From the NCBI RefSeq assembly GCF_042652925.1, contig NZ_JBHSHC010000157.1:1-64000 (forward strand): 64,000 bases of DNA, given 5' to 3'. Position numbers and translations under genes: made by a program. The stretch is from Effusibacillus consociatus (GTDB lineage: Bacteria; Bacillota; Bacilli; Tumebacillales; Effusibacillaceae). Within the stretch, counting starts at the first letter, position 1. Each line of letters begins with the position of its first letter. The notes beneath the pieces are model-generated. The model was not told the origin of the DNA and searched no databases. It saw nothing but the letters and a program-made list of their open reading frames with translations. This document shows positions 50,508-59,542 of this stretch, piece by piece.

Positions 50508-51437
50508 TTACAGCATTCTAAAAACCCGCATTTTCTCAACAATCTGCCGGTTCACCGGTGTGTCGACAGACATCTCTTCCCCCAACCGAACAATGGCACC
50601 ATTGAGGGAATCAATCTCGGTCCGTCTGCCTTTTTCAACATCCTGCAGCATGGAAGAACGGTTGTCGGCAGTGTCTGCAGCCACCTGAACCATGCGCTCG
50701 ATTCCTTCCTCTGCCTCTTGTGGAGTTAAGACACCCAGGGCCACGGCCACATTCCCCGCTTCTTTGACCGCCGCCACCGCAATTTCCTTCAACTCCCCAC
50801 GTTTTGCAATTTCTCCATTGGTCACCCTATAAATCGCCGTAATCGGGTTAATCCCGATATTCACCAACGCCTTCTTCCACACTTCCTTCTGCATATCATA
50901 TCCGATTCGCACATTCCATCCCGCTTCCGTAAAAATGGCCGACAGCTTGTGCGTAATAGGGTTCGTTTTGCGAAAGCCCCCCAGTACCAGTTCTCCCTCT
51001 CCTCTTTCGGCCACTTCACAATCAGAAACAGAAGTGGCGCCGTAAGTCGTCAGTCCCAGTAAAACAAACTGATCCCCAAGGATACGGGAAAGTGTGTCTC
51101 CGTTGCCAAGCCCATTTTGCATCGAGAGTACGAACGGAGTCCTGGCCAGAGACGCAACCTGTTTGGCAGCCGGCTCCGTATCAAAACTTTTTACCGTGAG
51201 TATCACCACGTCCGGATTATTTGCATGCATGTCCACTGCCGCTTTAACACGAAAGACGATCCGTTCCCCGTCGGTCCGTATCAGAACTAGCCCTTTTTCG
51301 TTCAGCTGTTGCGCCTGCTCCACTCGCCGTACAAGAAGGGTAGCATCCATGCCGGCTTGAATGAATTTTGCCGCTGCCAGCTTTCCGATGGCTCCACCGC
51401 CCATGATGGTGATTCGAATGTTTTGATTGCCGCCCAT
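50508..51437 (-). CDS. panE: 2-dehydropantoate 2-reductase (ketopantoate reductase family)
   Basis: A 309-residue ApbA/PanE-family oxidoreductase with the NADP-binding ITIMGGGAIGKLAAAKF, LSMQNGLGN, and WKKALVNIGINPITAIYRVTNGE in the helical C-terminal domain. It should reduce ketopantoate to pantoate for CoA synthesis, although paralogues with other 2-keto acids exist and no other pantothenate gene is nearby. I start at ATG 51437 behind GGGGGTGGAG; GTG 51446 is also in frame. Confidence 0.88.
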   Translation of the reverse strand: MGGNQNIRITIMGGGAIGKLAAAKFIQAGMDATLLVRRVEQAQQLNEKGLVLIRTDGERIVFRVKAAVDMHANNPDVVILTVKSFDTEPAAKQVASLARTPFVLSMQNGLGNGDTLSRILGDQFVLLGLTTYGATSVSDCEVAERGEGELVLGGFRKTNPITHKLSAIFTEAGWNVRIGYDMQKEVWKKALVNIGINPITAIYRVTNGEIAKRGELKEIAVAAVKEAGNVAVALGVLTPQEAEEGIERMVQVAADTADNRSSMLQDVEKGRRTEIDSLNGAIVRLGEEMSVDTPVNRQIVEKMRVFRML

Positions 51438-51473
51438 ATTCTCCACCCCCGCTTATACTTGTCATCTTACAAG

Positions 51474-51502
51474 AAAAAAACCACTTTTGGAAAAAAAGTG
51501 GT
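51474..51502 (-). terminator. terminator after the TerC-type gene
   Basis: On the minus strand ACCACTTTT, short loop, AAAAGTGGT, then a T run. It separates the TerC-type gene from panE. Confidence 0.85.
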
Positions 51503-51522
51503 CCGTTTCTTATGTTTCATTG

Positions 51523-52182
51523 CTATCGGCTGCTTTTATGGGGATGTTTTAACCGAAATACTGCAATCAACATGGGCACCACTGCAATGACAAGCAGGAT
51601 AGCCCAAACATATTTTCCCGCCATGTGAGACACCCCCGAATCTTCCGCCAGAATTCGTCCGGCGGTCCAGGCGAGGATCCCGGACCCGATTATCATCAAC
51701 TGCGGGATACGATCCAATACCATGCTGATCCACACGCTAGCCACCAACATAAACAGCATGCTGATAAGAAGTCCGGAAGTAAGCAGCAGCAGATTGCCTT
51801 CGGCCATTCCCGCGATGGCCGCCACATTATCAACACTCATGGTCACATCCGCCAGCAGAATTGTCCCCGCTGCAGAAAGCAGAGAGCTTCCGCCTGACAA
51901 GGACATTTTCGGTTCCTCATTAACCGCCATTTTGATCGCAATTCCAACCAAAAGAAGTGCACCCAACGCCCGTACAAACGGAACCGTCATTACTTCGGCG
52001 GCAACTCCCGTCAAGACCAAACGAATGATCAGAGCCCCGAAAACCCCCAACAGCATTGCCAATTTCCGTTGACGCCGTGGAAGTCCTGACGTTGCCATTG
52101 CAATCAACAATGCATTGTCACCGGACAGCACAAGATTTACCAGAACGATCTCACTCAACTGAAGCCAGAACCCCTCCACCAC
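51523..52182 (-). CDS. TerC-family integral membrane protein (YjbE-like)
   Basis: A 219-residue protein of about seven membrane segments with the TerC signatures VNLVLSGDNALLIAMA and LLADVTMSVDNVAAIAGMA, whose paired Asp are thought to bind metal. Bacillus TerC proteins are linked to manganese export and metalation of secreted enzymes. I choose GTG 52182 behind GAGGGG; the longer frame overlaps the upstream arsC-like gene. I looked for a yybP-ykoY manganese riboswitch in the 82-base gap and saw none. Confidence 0.88.
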   Translation of the reverse strand: MVEGFWLQLSEIVLVNLVLSGDNALLIAMATSGLPRRQRKLAMLLGVFGALIIRLVLTGVAAEVMTVPFVRALGALLLVGIAIKMAVNEEPKMSLSGGSSLLSAAGTILLADVTMSVDNVAAIAGMAEGNLLLLTSGLLISMLFMLVASVWISMVLDRIPQLMIIGSGILAWTAGRILAEDSGVSHMAGKYVWAILLVIAVVPMLIAVFRLKHPHKSSR

Positions 52183-52264
52183 AATCGACCCCTCAATCGA
52201 ATCTGTCTCTATTGAAGGTATGCAGCAGCCGGACAGGTATGACCTTTTCCTATGAACCCCGGTG

Positions 52265-52621
52265 CTAAGCCTCGTCGGCCCCGACCAACCTCCGGATACT
52301 GTCTGCGTCGAGCCCAATGACATACCCCTTGTCCGCCTTTACGATCGGCCGTTTAATCAGAGTCGGTTCGGTTGCAATCACAGCCGACAGTTGTTTTTCA
52401 TCCATTGCAAGCAATTCCTCTTTCCGCTCTTTATAGACAGGAGAATTGGGGCGCAGCAATTCATGAACCCTGATTCCAAGCGAACGGGCGATCTCCAGCA
52501 CTTCCTCTTGATTCAACATCGATTCTGCCAAATTCCGCTCCGTATACGTAAAACCAGAAAGAACCTCTCTGGTACCTTTGTTTTTGCTTCAAGTCGGATG
52601 GTACATCATCGTAATCGTCAT
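52265..52621 (-). CDS. ArsC-like reductase, probable selenoprotein (catalytic Sec)
   Basis: ATG 52621 follows GAGGTGA and gives MTITMMYHPT, then TGA (52589-52591), then SKNKGTREVL and on in frame to 52265; 118 residues in total. In ArsC/YffB-family proteins the N-terminal strand ends in the catalytic Cys (YHNPxCSKSR), so the TGA is exactly at the active-site position, residue 11. The rest is intact, including EPTLIKRPIVKADKGYVIG (family HPxLIxRPIV). A 9-bp hairpin with a G-starting loop lies 25 bases after the TGA. ArsC-like selenoproteins are known elsewhere. A Cys-to-stop mutation is the alternative, but the AhpD-like gene at 6168 shows the same feature. Function: arsenate or other thiol-linked reduction; substrate uncertain. 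Confidence 0.8.
52553..52573 (-). promoter_or_regulatory. SECIS-like hairpin in the ArsC-like gene
   Basis: On the minus strand ACCAGAGAG pairs with CTTTCTGGT (nine pairs, one G-U) around a loop GTT whose first base is G. The loop starts 25 bases after the TGA codon, inside the spacing of known bacterial SECIS elements. Confidence 0.62.
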
Positions 52622-52665
52622 GAAATTCTTCACCTCTTCAAACATTTTCCTTTAGAGTACCATAA

Positions 52666-52684
52666 GAAAAGCCCCGTGGGGGGC
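52666..52684 (-). terminator. terminator of the cobalamin operon
   Basis: On the minus strand GCCCC, CCAC, GGGGC, then TTTTC. It lies 31 bases after the cobA stop and just before the arsC-like gene. Confidence 0.72.
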
Positions 52685-52714
52685 TAAGGGCTAGGATCCG
52701 ACAAAGGATGTTTT

Positions 52715-53458
52715 CTAAAACCAAGCCAATTTTTCATGCAGATCAACAACTTGCCCGATTACGATCACAGCAGGATTTTTAAAGTTTTCCGCCGCGACTT
52801 GATCCACAATGTCGGACAATGTCCCTGCCAATGTTTTTTGACGGGCATAGGTTCCCCAGCGAACCAGAGCAATTGGAGTTTCGGGACTTTTTCCTGCGGC
52901 GAGCAAATTCTCGACGATAAACGGTAAATTCCCAATCCCCATCAGAATAATCAAGGTTTCTGACGATGAGCCAAACCGCTTCCAATCGATGGAGGACCCG
53001 TTTTTTTCGGGATTCTCACAACCTGTGATCACGGTAAATGAGGAGGCAACCCCACGGTACGTAACCGGAATTCCGGCATAAGCAGGGACTGCGATCGCGG
53101 AAGTGATTCCCGGTATGATTTCATATTCGATCCCATGTTCCGCCAAGACTGCCGCCTCCTCACCGCCGCGGCCAAATACAAACGGATCCCCTCCCTTTAG
53201 ACGGGTGACCGTTTTTCCCTGCAACGCATAACGCACGAGAAGCTGATTGATTTCTTCCTGACGCAGAGTATGGTTGTCGGGGAATTTGCCCGCAAAGATC
53301 AGTTCCGCATTTGCAGGGGCGTACTTTAACAGTTCAGGAGACACCAGCCGATCGTAGATGATGACATCCGCACACTGAATGGTTTCCAGCCCCCGCACCG
53401 TGATCAGTTTCGGATCACCGGGACCTGCTCCGGTTATATAGACTTTTCCTTTCCCCAT
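52715..53458 (-). CDS. cobA: uroporphyrinogen-III C-methyltransferase (SUMT)
   Basis: A 247-residue SAM-dependent tetrapyrrole methylase that makes precorrin-2, the entry step to cobalamin and siroheme. VYITGAGPGDPKLITVRG, YDRLVSPELL, KGGDPFVFGRGGEEA and the PGITSAIAVPAYAGIPVTYRG motif are diagnostic. I start at ATG 53458 behind GAGGGG. It is the last gene of the cobalamin operon; the conserved C-terminal part of CysG (oxidase/ferrochelatase) is absent. Confidence 0.95.
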   Translation of the reverse strand: MGKGKVYITGAGPGDPKLITVRGLETIQCADVIIYDRLVSPELLKYAPANAELIFAGKFPDNHTLRQEEINQLLVRYALQGKTVTRLKGGDPFVFGRGGEEAAVLAEHGIEYEIIPGITSAIAVPAYAGIPVTYRGVASSFTVITGCENPEKNGSSIDWKRFGSSSETLIILMGIGNLPFIVENLLAAGKSPETPIALVRWGTYARQKTLAGTLSDIVDQVAAENFKNPAVIVIGQVVDLHEKLAWF

Positions 53459-53502
53459 TCCGCTTCCCCTCTCCGCTCGTCTAGTCTTGTAAAAAGATCC
53501 AA

Positions 53503-55155
53503 TCAGTCCCCGCAAACCGGTTCAATCGTTGTGACAGGCACGGAATGATCCCACCGGAATCCTGCCACTTCCCCCTGCCGCTTCAGAAATTTGTGGAATC
53601 TTTCTTTCGGATGGGCATTCCGCTTATACTCTTCCACAATTTCTCTCACCATTCCGACCACTTCTTCAGGAGGAATTCCTTCCGCCACTTTTTGACCGGG
53701 ATGCGGGGCGCATCCACCGCGTTTCCCACCCAAATAGAGCTCAAAGAAACCCCGGCGGTAAACCACTCCGATATCCTCCATTACCGCGCCGTAGCAAGCC
53801 ATTGCACACCCGTTAAAGCCTATTTTCAATTCGTTTGGCATCTCTTCCCCGTGCAGCAGCTCATGAAGTTCTTCCGCGTAAGGAACCCCCTCCGTTTTCT
53901 CCCCTTCACAGAAGTCGCACGCCACGATGTGGGCCTTTAAACCTGTAGGTGAGATCAACAGCCCCATCGCAAGCAAATGTGGGGTGACCTCTTCCGGATC
54001 TCCTCCGGGAATCTTTAAGATCATTTCATGACTCGGCGTATAAGTGATGCTGCCGGTCTCCCCCACTAATTCTGCAATACCCATCAGTTGGGCCGAGGTA
54101 AAGTTTTTGTTCGCCACTCCCGGTGAAACAGCGATCTCCAACACCGGAAGATGTTGAGGGTGAACAGGGTTGACCGCAGCAGCAGCCATCGTCGGTACAG
54201 AAACAGATCCTTTTTCATACGTCTGCCCGGCATCCCTGGGAAGAGGACTGGTTACAAGAGACTGAACCTGAGTGGTTCTCGCCTCAATCGACCGGACCTG
54301 CTCCCCTTGCGATTCCATGTTGACCGGAACGGTTGCATCAAGCGACCATGGGCTTGGCATCAAGCCCCGCGGTTGCCCTTCCAACCGCCCCCCTTCCCTG
54401 GAAAGCGTATATTTGCGCTGATAGCCACGAGGAGTAACTATTAAATCATGGTAGTTGATCGTCGAAGAATTTCCGATAATCACAGTGGTTAACATGCCGA
54501 TGTCATAATTCAGCATGTCTTCCAACGTAGTCACCACAACGTTCTGCGCTTCTCGAAACGCGCTTTTCACCAGTCCTACAGGAGTCTTGGGGGAGCGGTA
54601 TTTTAGCAGAATCTTTTGTGTCTCAACGATTTGGCGCGTGCGTCTTCCGCTCCTTGGGTTATACAAGACTACGACGAAATCGCCCATTCCGGCCGCTTCC
54701 ACCCGTTTGGCAATCACTTCCCAGGGAGTCAGCAAGTCAGACAGGGAGATTGACACAAAGTCATGCATCAAAGGCGCACCTAACAGAGAGGCACAAGATG
54801 CAAGTGCCGGAACCCCCGGTACAACCTCGACTTCCGGATTATCGCCAGGTTTCCACCCTTGCTCGATCAGCACTTCATAGACAAGACCGGCCATCCCGTA
54901 AATCCCCGATTCTCCCGACGAGATTACAGCGACAGTACGCCCCTCTTTTGCCTGCTTCACCGCTTCTTGCGCCCGCGAAACTTCTTCAGTCATTCCGGTT
55001 CGCACAATTTGTTTATCGGAAATCAAACCGCTGACAATATCGACATACGTCTTGTACCCGATCACCATTTCACTTTGTTCAATCGCGAATCTGGCCCGTT
55101 CGGTCATCTGCTCGTAAGCGCCCGGCCCGAAACCTACGACAAAAACCTTCCCCAT
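53503..55155 (-). CDS. cbiH60: cobalt-factor III methyltransferase with Fe-S/nitrite-reductase-like domain (CbiH60)
   Basis: A 550-residue fusion. Residues 1-250 are a CobJ/CbiH ring-contracting C17 methyltransferase (VFVVGFGPGAYEQMTERA, GIYGMAGLVYEV, VPGVPALASCASLLGAPL). Residues 330-540 are a half nitrite/sulfite reductase: a ferredoxin-like repeat (GVANKNFTSAQLMGIAELVGETGSITYT), then a Cys motif for [4Fe-4S] binding (VACDFCEGEK and FNGCAMACYGA). The same architecture is known as CbiH60 in B. megaterium, which makes cobalt-precorrin-4. Residues 250-330 are a variable linker. Normal neighbours cbiX and cobA. Confidence 0.93.
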   Translation of the reverse strand: MGKVFVVGFGPGAYEQMTERARFAIEQSEMVIGYKTYVDIVSGLISDKQIVRTGMTEEVSRAQEAVKQAKEGRTVAVISSGESGIYGMAGLVYEVLIEQGWKPGDNPEVEVVPGVPALASCASLLGAPLMHDFVSISLSDLLTPWEVIAKRVEAAGMGDFVVVLYNPRSGRRTRQIVETQKILLKYRSPKTPVGLVKSAFREAQNVVVTTLEDMLNYDIGMLTTVIIGNSSTINYHDLIVTPRGYQRKYTLSREGGRLEGQPRGLMPSPWSLDATVPVNMESQGEQVRSIEARTTQVQSLVTSPLPRDAGQTYEKGSVSVPTMAAAAVNPVHPQHLPVLEIAVSPGVANKNFTSAQLMGIAELVGETGSITYTPSHEMILKIPGGDPEEVTPHLLAMGLLISPTGLKAHIVACDFCEGEKTEGVPYAEELHELLHGEEMPNELKIGFNGCAMACYGAVMEDIGVVYRRGFFELYLGGKRGGCAPHPGQKVAEGIPPEEVVGMVREIVEEYKRNAHPKERFHKFLKRQGEVAGFRWDHSVPVTTIEPVCGD

Positions 55156-55179
55156 GGCTCTCCCTCCTCTCTGTTCCGA

Positions 55180-56109
55180 TCAGATCTTCTCCTTAAACAC
55201 AACTGAATCTTGATGGTCATGATGCTCATCCTGGTGTCCATGATCATGGTGGTGCACGTGATCATGCCCTTCATGATCGTGGTGGTGGTCATCATGGTGA
55301 TGATCATGGTGGTGGAGTGCCTCCAGGCGATATTTGCACATGTCGCAATTCATCCTGGCCTCGCCGTGGTCAACTTCCTCAATCCGATCGATCACAATGT
55401 CAACCAGTTTGGGGTGATAACCGAAATAATGTGCCAGAGAAAACGTGACATTTGCAAATTCGCGGGAAAGTTCCTCCAGCATCGTTTCCATTCGCTTGAT
55501 GAGAACACCGGTGAACAGAAAATACGGCAAAACAATCACGTGGGAACTTCCCGTTCTTGCCGCACGCAAAATACCCGTTGGAAAATCCGGGTAGGTCACA
55601 CCGATAAAACAATTTTCCACGTTCGCGACCCCTGTCCGTTCCCACAGAATTCGAGCTAGTTTATAGAGATCCCCGTTCGCATCCGCATCACTCGAACCGC
55701 GACCGACCAGCAGGATGGTGGTATCCTGACGATCCTGACCTTCATGTTCCGCCTGCCGCAGCCTTTCCTCCAAGATGTGAAGCACTTCTTCATGCAAACC
55801 TAAGTGGCGTCCATACTGAATCTGCATTTGGGGATGTCGCTGTCTCGCTTCGTCCAAAATATGCGGGATTTCCACTTTCACATGACCGGCAGCGAGCAGG
55901 ATCACCGGCACAGCCGTAATATGAACAATCCCTTCCGCCGCAAGACGATCAATCGTTTCTCCGATTGTCGGGTGGGCCAATTCCAGATAGGCGAATTCAA
56001 GCCTTGCATCGTTCTTCTTCTCCCGGATCCGCTCCACAAAGGACTCAAACTGCCGATTGCCTTCCGCATCCCGGCTGCCGTGACCAATAAGCAGTACAAC
56101 TTCCTGCAC
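55180..56109 (-). CDS. cbiX: sirohydrochlorin cobaltochelatase CbiX with His-rich tail
   Basis: A 309-residue protein of two chelatase halves (VVLLIGHGSRDAEGN near the start and ILLVGRGSSDADANGD in the middle). It inserts Co2+ into sirohydrochlorin early in the anaerobic pathway. The C-terminus has MNCDMCKYR, the MxCxxC [4Fe-4S] motif of B. megaterium CbiX, followed by some 40 residues with more than 20 His, likely a metal store. GTG 56109 is chosen: GGAGGGG lies upstream and the start overlaps the cbiA stop by one base (TAGTG). Confidence 0.95.
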   Translation of the reverse strand: MQEVVLLIGHGSRDAEGNRQFESFVERIREKKNDARLEFAYLELAHPTIGETIDRLAAEGIVHITAVPVILLAAGHVKVEIPHILDEARQRHPQMQIQYGRHLGLHEEVLHILEERLRQAEHEGQDRQDTTILLVGRGSSDADANGDLYKLARILWERTGVANVENCFIGVTYPDFPTGILRAARTGSSHVIVLPYFLFTGVLIKRMETMLEELSREFANVTFSLAHYFGYHPKLVDIVIDRIEEVDHGEARMNCDMCKYRLEALHHHDHHHDDHHHDHEGHDHVHHHDHGHQDEHHDHQDSVVFKEKI

Positions 56110-57509
56110 TAGCACCCCTCCTTCTTTTTCCTCACGTGAAACTGGTGACAACGTTCGATCAGGGAACGGACCGCGTTGACGTTTGATCCAAAATGCAGAT
56201 GAGTGTAACTCGCTAAAAGATTCCCGTCAGCATACCCCTCTGGTGTCTCCCCTTTACGGCCCGACAGACGCCAAGCCCATGGATAGGCCTCCTCCTCCAG
56301 AGTCAAAACGGAGTAATGAAACTCATGCCCCCGCGCGGTGCCGCCCTCTTCCAGCAAAAGATGGTCAACTGCCGCGACCGCCTCCCGATAGCCGAGAGCT
56401 GCCAAACGCCGCTGCATCTTGACTTTCGCCGGGACCAAACCCACCATCGGGAATTCCCTGCCCTGCCGATCGGTCAGGCTCCGGCACAAATACATCAAGC
56501 CACCGCACTCCGCGTAGATCGGCATACCGGATACGTGCACATCGCGGATGTCTTCCATCAGAACGCTCTTGGCCGAAAGCTCTTCCGCAAATTCCTCCGG
56601 AAAACCGCCGCCAATATAGAGCCCGTCAATGTCGTTTGGCAATCGTTCGTCTTCCAGCGGTGAAAAAAACACCGGTTCTGCCCCATATGCTTCCAACAGC
56701 TCCAAGTTCTCCGGATAGTAGAAGTTAAAAGCGGAGTCCCTGGCCACACCGATACGCACACTTGCAGCAGTCCGCTCCGCAGGAAACAGTCTGGTTTCAG
56801 GCGATTCAATTTCAGGAGCGGTTCTCGCCAACTCCCAAAGACGGTTAAGATCCACATTTGAGCTCACCTGATCGGCAAGCAAATGAAACAGATCATTCAG
56901 TTCTCCCCGCTCGACAGCAGGAATCAGACCGAGATGGCGTTCAGGCATTGTAAGAACATCATCCCGTTCCAAATACCCCAGACAAGGAATCCCGCATTCC
57001 TGCTCAATCGCCGCTTTTACAAGGTCAAAGTGGCCTTTCGAACCGACTTTGTTCGCAATTACACCGATGATCCGCACGGTAGGGTCCAATTTTTGAAATC
57101 CGAGTACAACCGCTGCCGCTGAACGGGCCATCGAATGGGCATTAATCACCAAAATTACAGGTGCATCCAGCAGCTTCGCAACCTCTGCCGTGCTGCCCTG
57201 ATCGCTGAGTGGGCTTTTTCCGTCATAGAACCCCATGACCCCTTCGATGACAGCCAGATCGGCACCGTCCACCCCGCGCAGAAAGCATTCCCGCATGGTA
57301 TCGCGGGTGAGCATCCAGGTATCCAGGTTGCGAGACTGCCTCCCCGTGACAGCGGTGTGATAGGAGGGATCGATGTAATCAGGTCCCACTTTATAGCCTT
57401 GAACGGTAAAGCCCTTTTTCTGAAAAGCGGCCATCAGCCCGACAGTCAATGTGGTTTTTCCGACACCCGAGCCTGTGCCCGCAATGACCAAACGTGGGAT
57501 TCGACTCAT
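56109..57509 (-). CDS. cbiA: cobyrinate a,c-diamide synthase CbiA
   Basis: A 466-residue ATP-dependent amidotransferase. N-terminal dethiobiotin-synthetase-like domain (LVIAGTGSGVGKTTLTVGLMAAF) and C-terminal class I glutaminase (LYIGGGFPEEFAEEL, IYAECGGLMYL with catalytic Cys, and a HFGSN His region). It amidates side chains a and c. Its stop overlaps the start of cbiX. Confidence 0.95.
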   Translation of the reverse strand: MSRIPRLVIAGTGSGVGKTTLTVGLMAAFQKKGFTVQGYKVGPDYIDPSYHTAVTGRQSRNLDTWMLTRDTMRECFLRGVDGADLAVIEGVMGFYDGKSPLSDQGSTAEVAKLLDAPVILVINAHSMARSAAAVVLGFQKLDPTVRIIGVIANKVGSKGHFDLVKAAIEQECGIPCLGYLERDDVLTMPERHLGLIPAVERGELNDLFHLLADQVSSNVDLNRLWELARTAPEIESPETRLFPAERTAASVRIGVARDSAFNFYYPENLELLEAYGAEPVFFSPLEDERLPNDIDGLYIGGGFPEEFAEELSAKSVLMEDIRDVHVSGMPIYAECGGLMYLCRSLTDRQGREFPMVGLVPAKVKMQRRLAALGYREAVAAVDHLLLEEGGTARGHEFHYSVLTLEEEAYPWAWRLSGRKGETPEGYADGNLLASYTHLHFGSNVNAVRSLIERCHQFHVRKKKEGC

Positions 57510-58663
57510 GATGGTACCTCCATACCCTCAACTGCAGGAGTTGTACTTGACTTTTTAGAAAAATTGACCCTTGCCAAAGCGATGGTCACATTGCCGCTCG
57601 CAGTCTTTTCCAGCAAGAGCTGGTCTGTTGAAGCGGAAAGCATTGCGGCCGGTTCGCTCACTCCGTAAGCTCCCGTGAATTTGTGTACCGTATCCGACGG
57701 GTTCGGAATCGGCACCCGGTTTAATTCCTCCGGCTCATAGGCGACTAACGGCCAACCGTATTTTTGTGAGAGGGCCAGAAATCCTTCTTCGTCTTTTTTC
57801 AAGCTGATCGTCGCAATACAAGCCACGCTTTTCCACGATAACCTTTGCTGTTCCAGAGTGGTGAAGACCACATTTTCGATCTCTTCCAACGATGTGCCGC
57901 GATTGCAGCCAAGCCCCAACACAATTGACTTCGGACGGTAAACCACCCGATAAGGTGCAATCGAGAGTTGGTCTTCAGTCAGTAACCTGTCGCTCACCCA
58001 GAGTACCGCGTTATATCCCTGGGCGCGGATCGCCCTCGCCTCTTCCACACAGCCCACCACTTGGATCTGCTTGGGAATCGGCGATTTGCGTTTCCACCAA
58101 TTGGTTTCCCCGGTCTCCTGTATTACCACAACCGGTTCTTCATTTACCACCGCAGCCGATGCGGGGGTTACCTGCCTGTCATCATCGATCTTCCAGCCAA
58201 ACTCCCGTCCGAGCAGATCAACCGCAATCGTGCCCGATACATCGGATGCTGTGGTAACTACAGGTGCTGCCCCAAGGATTCCAGCCACCCGCTCCGTCAG
58301 CGCATTGGCGCCTCCCAGATGACCGGACAGCACTGAAATGGCGAACTGGGCTTTGTCGTCAACCACAACAACCGCCGGGTCAACTTTTTTGTCCTTGAGA
58401 ACGGGTGCGATCATACGCACTACCGCCCCAAGGGAGATCAAAAGAATCCATCCTTCGTAGTTGTGAAAGATCTGTTCCAGCAACAGCCTGACGTTGGTCG
58501 GAAACGAATAAACAGTTTCCTCGTCTCCCTCCTGCAGAAACTTTTCGGACAAATAGAGGTCTGCATCCGGCATCTGATCGGCCAATTGACGGGCAAGCTC
58601 CGCTCCGTGTTTGGTGATTCCCACAATCGCGTACGGTTTCGGATTTTCTGCGATCCGCATCAC
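57506..58663 (-). CDS. cbiG: cobalt-precorrin-5A hydrolase CbiG
   Basis: A 385-residue protein with the CbiG N-terminal domain (YAIVGITKHGAELARQLADQ), central ILLISLGAVVRMIAPVLKDKKVDPAVVVVDD and AQFAISVLSGHLGGANALT, and the C-terminal CobE/CbiG domain (VLGLGCNRGTSLEEIENV). It opens the delta-lactone of cobalt-precorrin-5A, releasing acetaldehyde. It overlaps cbiA and cbiF by four bases each. Confidence 0.95.
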   Translation of the reverse strand: MMRIAENPKPYAIVGITKHGAELARQLADQMPDADLYLSEKFLQEGDEETVYSFPTNVRLLLEQIFHNYEGWILLISLGAVVRMIAPVLKDKKVDPAVVVVDDKAQFAISVLSGHLGGANALTERVAGILGAAPVVTTASDVSGTIAVDLLGREFGWKIDDDRQVTPASAAVVNEEPVVVIQETGETNWWKRKSPIPKQIQVVGCVEEARAIRAQGYNAVLWVSDRLLTEDQLSIAPYRVVYRPKSIVLGLGCNRGTSLEEIENVVFTTLEQQRLSWKSVACIATISLKKDEEGFLALSQKYGWPLVAYEPEELNRVPIPNPSDTVHKFTGAYGVSEPAAMLSASTDQLLLEKTASGNVTIALARVNFSKKSSTTPAVEGMEVPS

Positions 58664-59541
58664 AATTCACCTCGAACCGCTGTTTTCACGCCATCCGCCG
58701 GTGGATGGTCAGCCGTGGCCGCCGTCTCGCCTTCGGATGAACCGCCTGGCAATCCGGTCTCTTTAACAGCCCGCCGATATCGATGCGCAAACGACTTGTC
58801 GTACAGTTTCGATTTATGTTCATGCGACCACTGCAAACTTTCGTCAAGAGCCTTACCCGCCAGTACCATGGCATGGGATCTGATTCCGAGACGCTTCATC
58901 TCCCCTGCCACTTCCCCTACTGTGGAGCGGAGAATGATTTGATCAGGCCATGTGGCTCTTTGTACAACCGCCACCGGGGTATCGTCACTCCAGCCAGCTT
59001 CCCTTAATTCGGACACCACTTTCTCCATCAGGGTGGCAGACAGGAAGAGAGCTATCGTCGCCCCGTGTTTCGCGAGATCTGCCAACTTCTCCCCTTCCGG
59101 TACCGGGGTTCGGCCTTCCGCACGGGTCAAAATCAATGTCTGTGTCAGTTCGGGCACGGTCAATTCAGCCCCCAGCACTGCGGCGGCCGCAAACACAGAA
59201 GAAACGCCCGGTACAATCTCCCATTCGATTCCCGCTTCGTTCAGATGAACAATCTGTTCCAGAATCGCCCCATACACCGCCGGGTCCCCTGTGTGAACCC
59301 TTGCGACTGAACCGCCAGCTTCGGCAACTTCCACCATCCGGGCTACAATCTCTTCCAGGGTGAGACCTGCGCTTTTCTCAACAACCGCCCCCGGTTTTGG
59401 GTTGGCAACCAATTCTTCATTCACCAGAGAATCCGTATATAGAATCAAATCCGCCTCTTCAATCAATCTTTTTCCTTTCACGGTGATCAATTCCGGATCA
59501 CCGGGACCCGCTCCAATGATATAGACCTTGCCTGCCACCAT
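58660..59541 (-). CDS. cbiF: cobalt-precorrin-4 C11-methyltransferase CbiF
   Basis: A 293-residue tetrapyrrole methylase: VYIIGAGPGDPELITVKGKRL, YTDSLVNEEL, HTGDPAVYGAILEQI and VPGVSSVFAAAAVLGAEL, the CobM/CbiF pattern. I start at ATG 59541 (MVAGKVY), three bases from the cbiL stop, rather than the longer frame that reads through the cbiL 3' end. A variable C-terminal tail of about 35 residues (SSEGETAATADHPPADG) is unusual. Confidence 0.93.
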   Translation of the reverse strand: MVAGKVYIIGAGPGDPELITVKGKRLIEEADLILYTDSLVNEELVANPKPGAVVEKSAGLTLEEIVARMVEVAEAGGSVARVHTGDPAVYGAILEQIVHLNEAGIEWEIVPGVSSVFAAAAVLGAELTVPELTQTLILTRAEGRTPVPEGEKLADLAKHGATIALFLSATLMEKVVSELREAGWSDDTPVAVVQRATWPDQIILRSTVGEVAGEMKRLGIRSHAMVLAGKALDESLQWSHEHKSKLYDKSFAHRYRRAVKETGLPGGSSEGETAATADHPPADGVKTAVRGEL

Positions 59542-59542
59542 C

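Noticed and set aside
52183..52264. yybP-ykoY manganese riboswitch before the TerC-type gene
   Set aside because: The 82-base gap is too short and lacks the conserved core.
52265..52531. Short ArsC-like gene starting at TTG 52531
   Set aside because: It would lack the N-terminal strand and active site and has no ribosome site; the full frame through the TGA has both.
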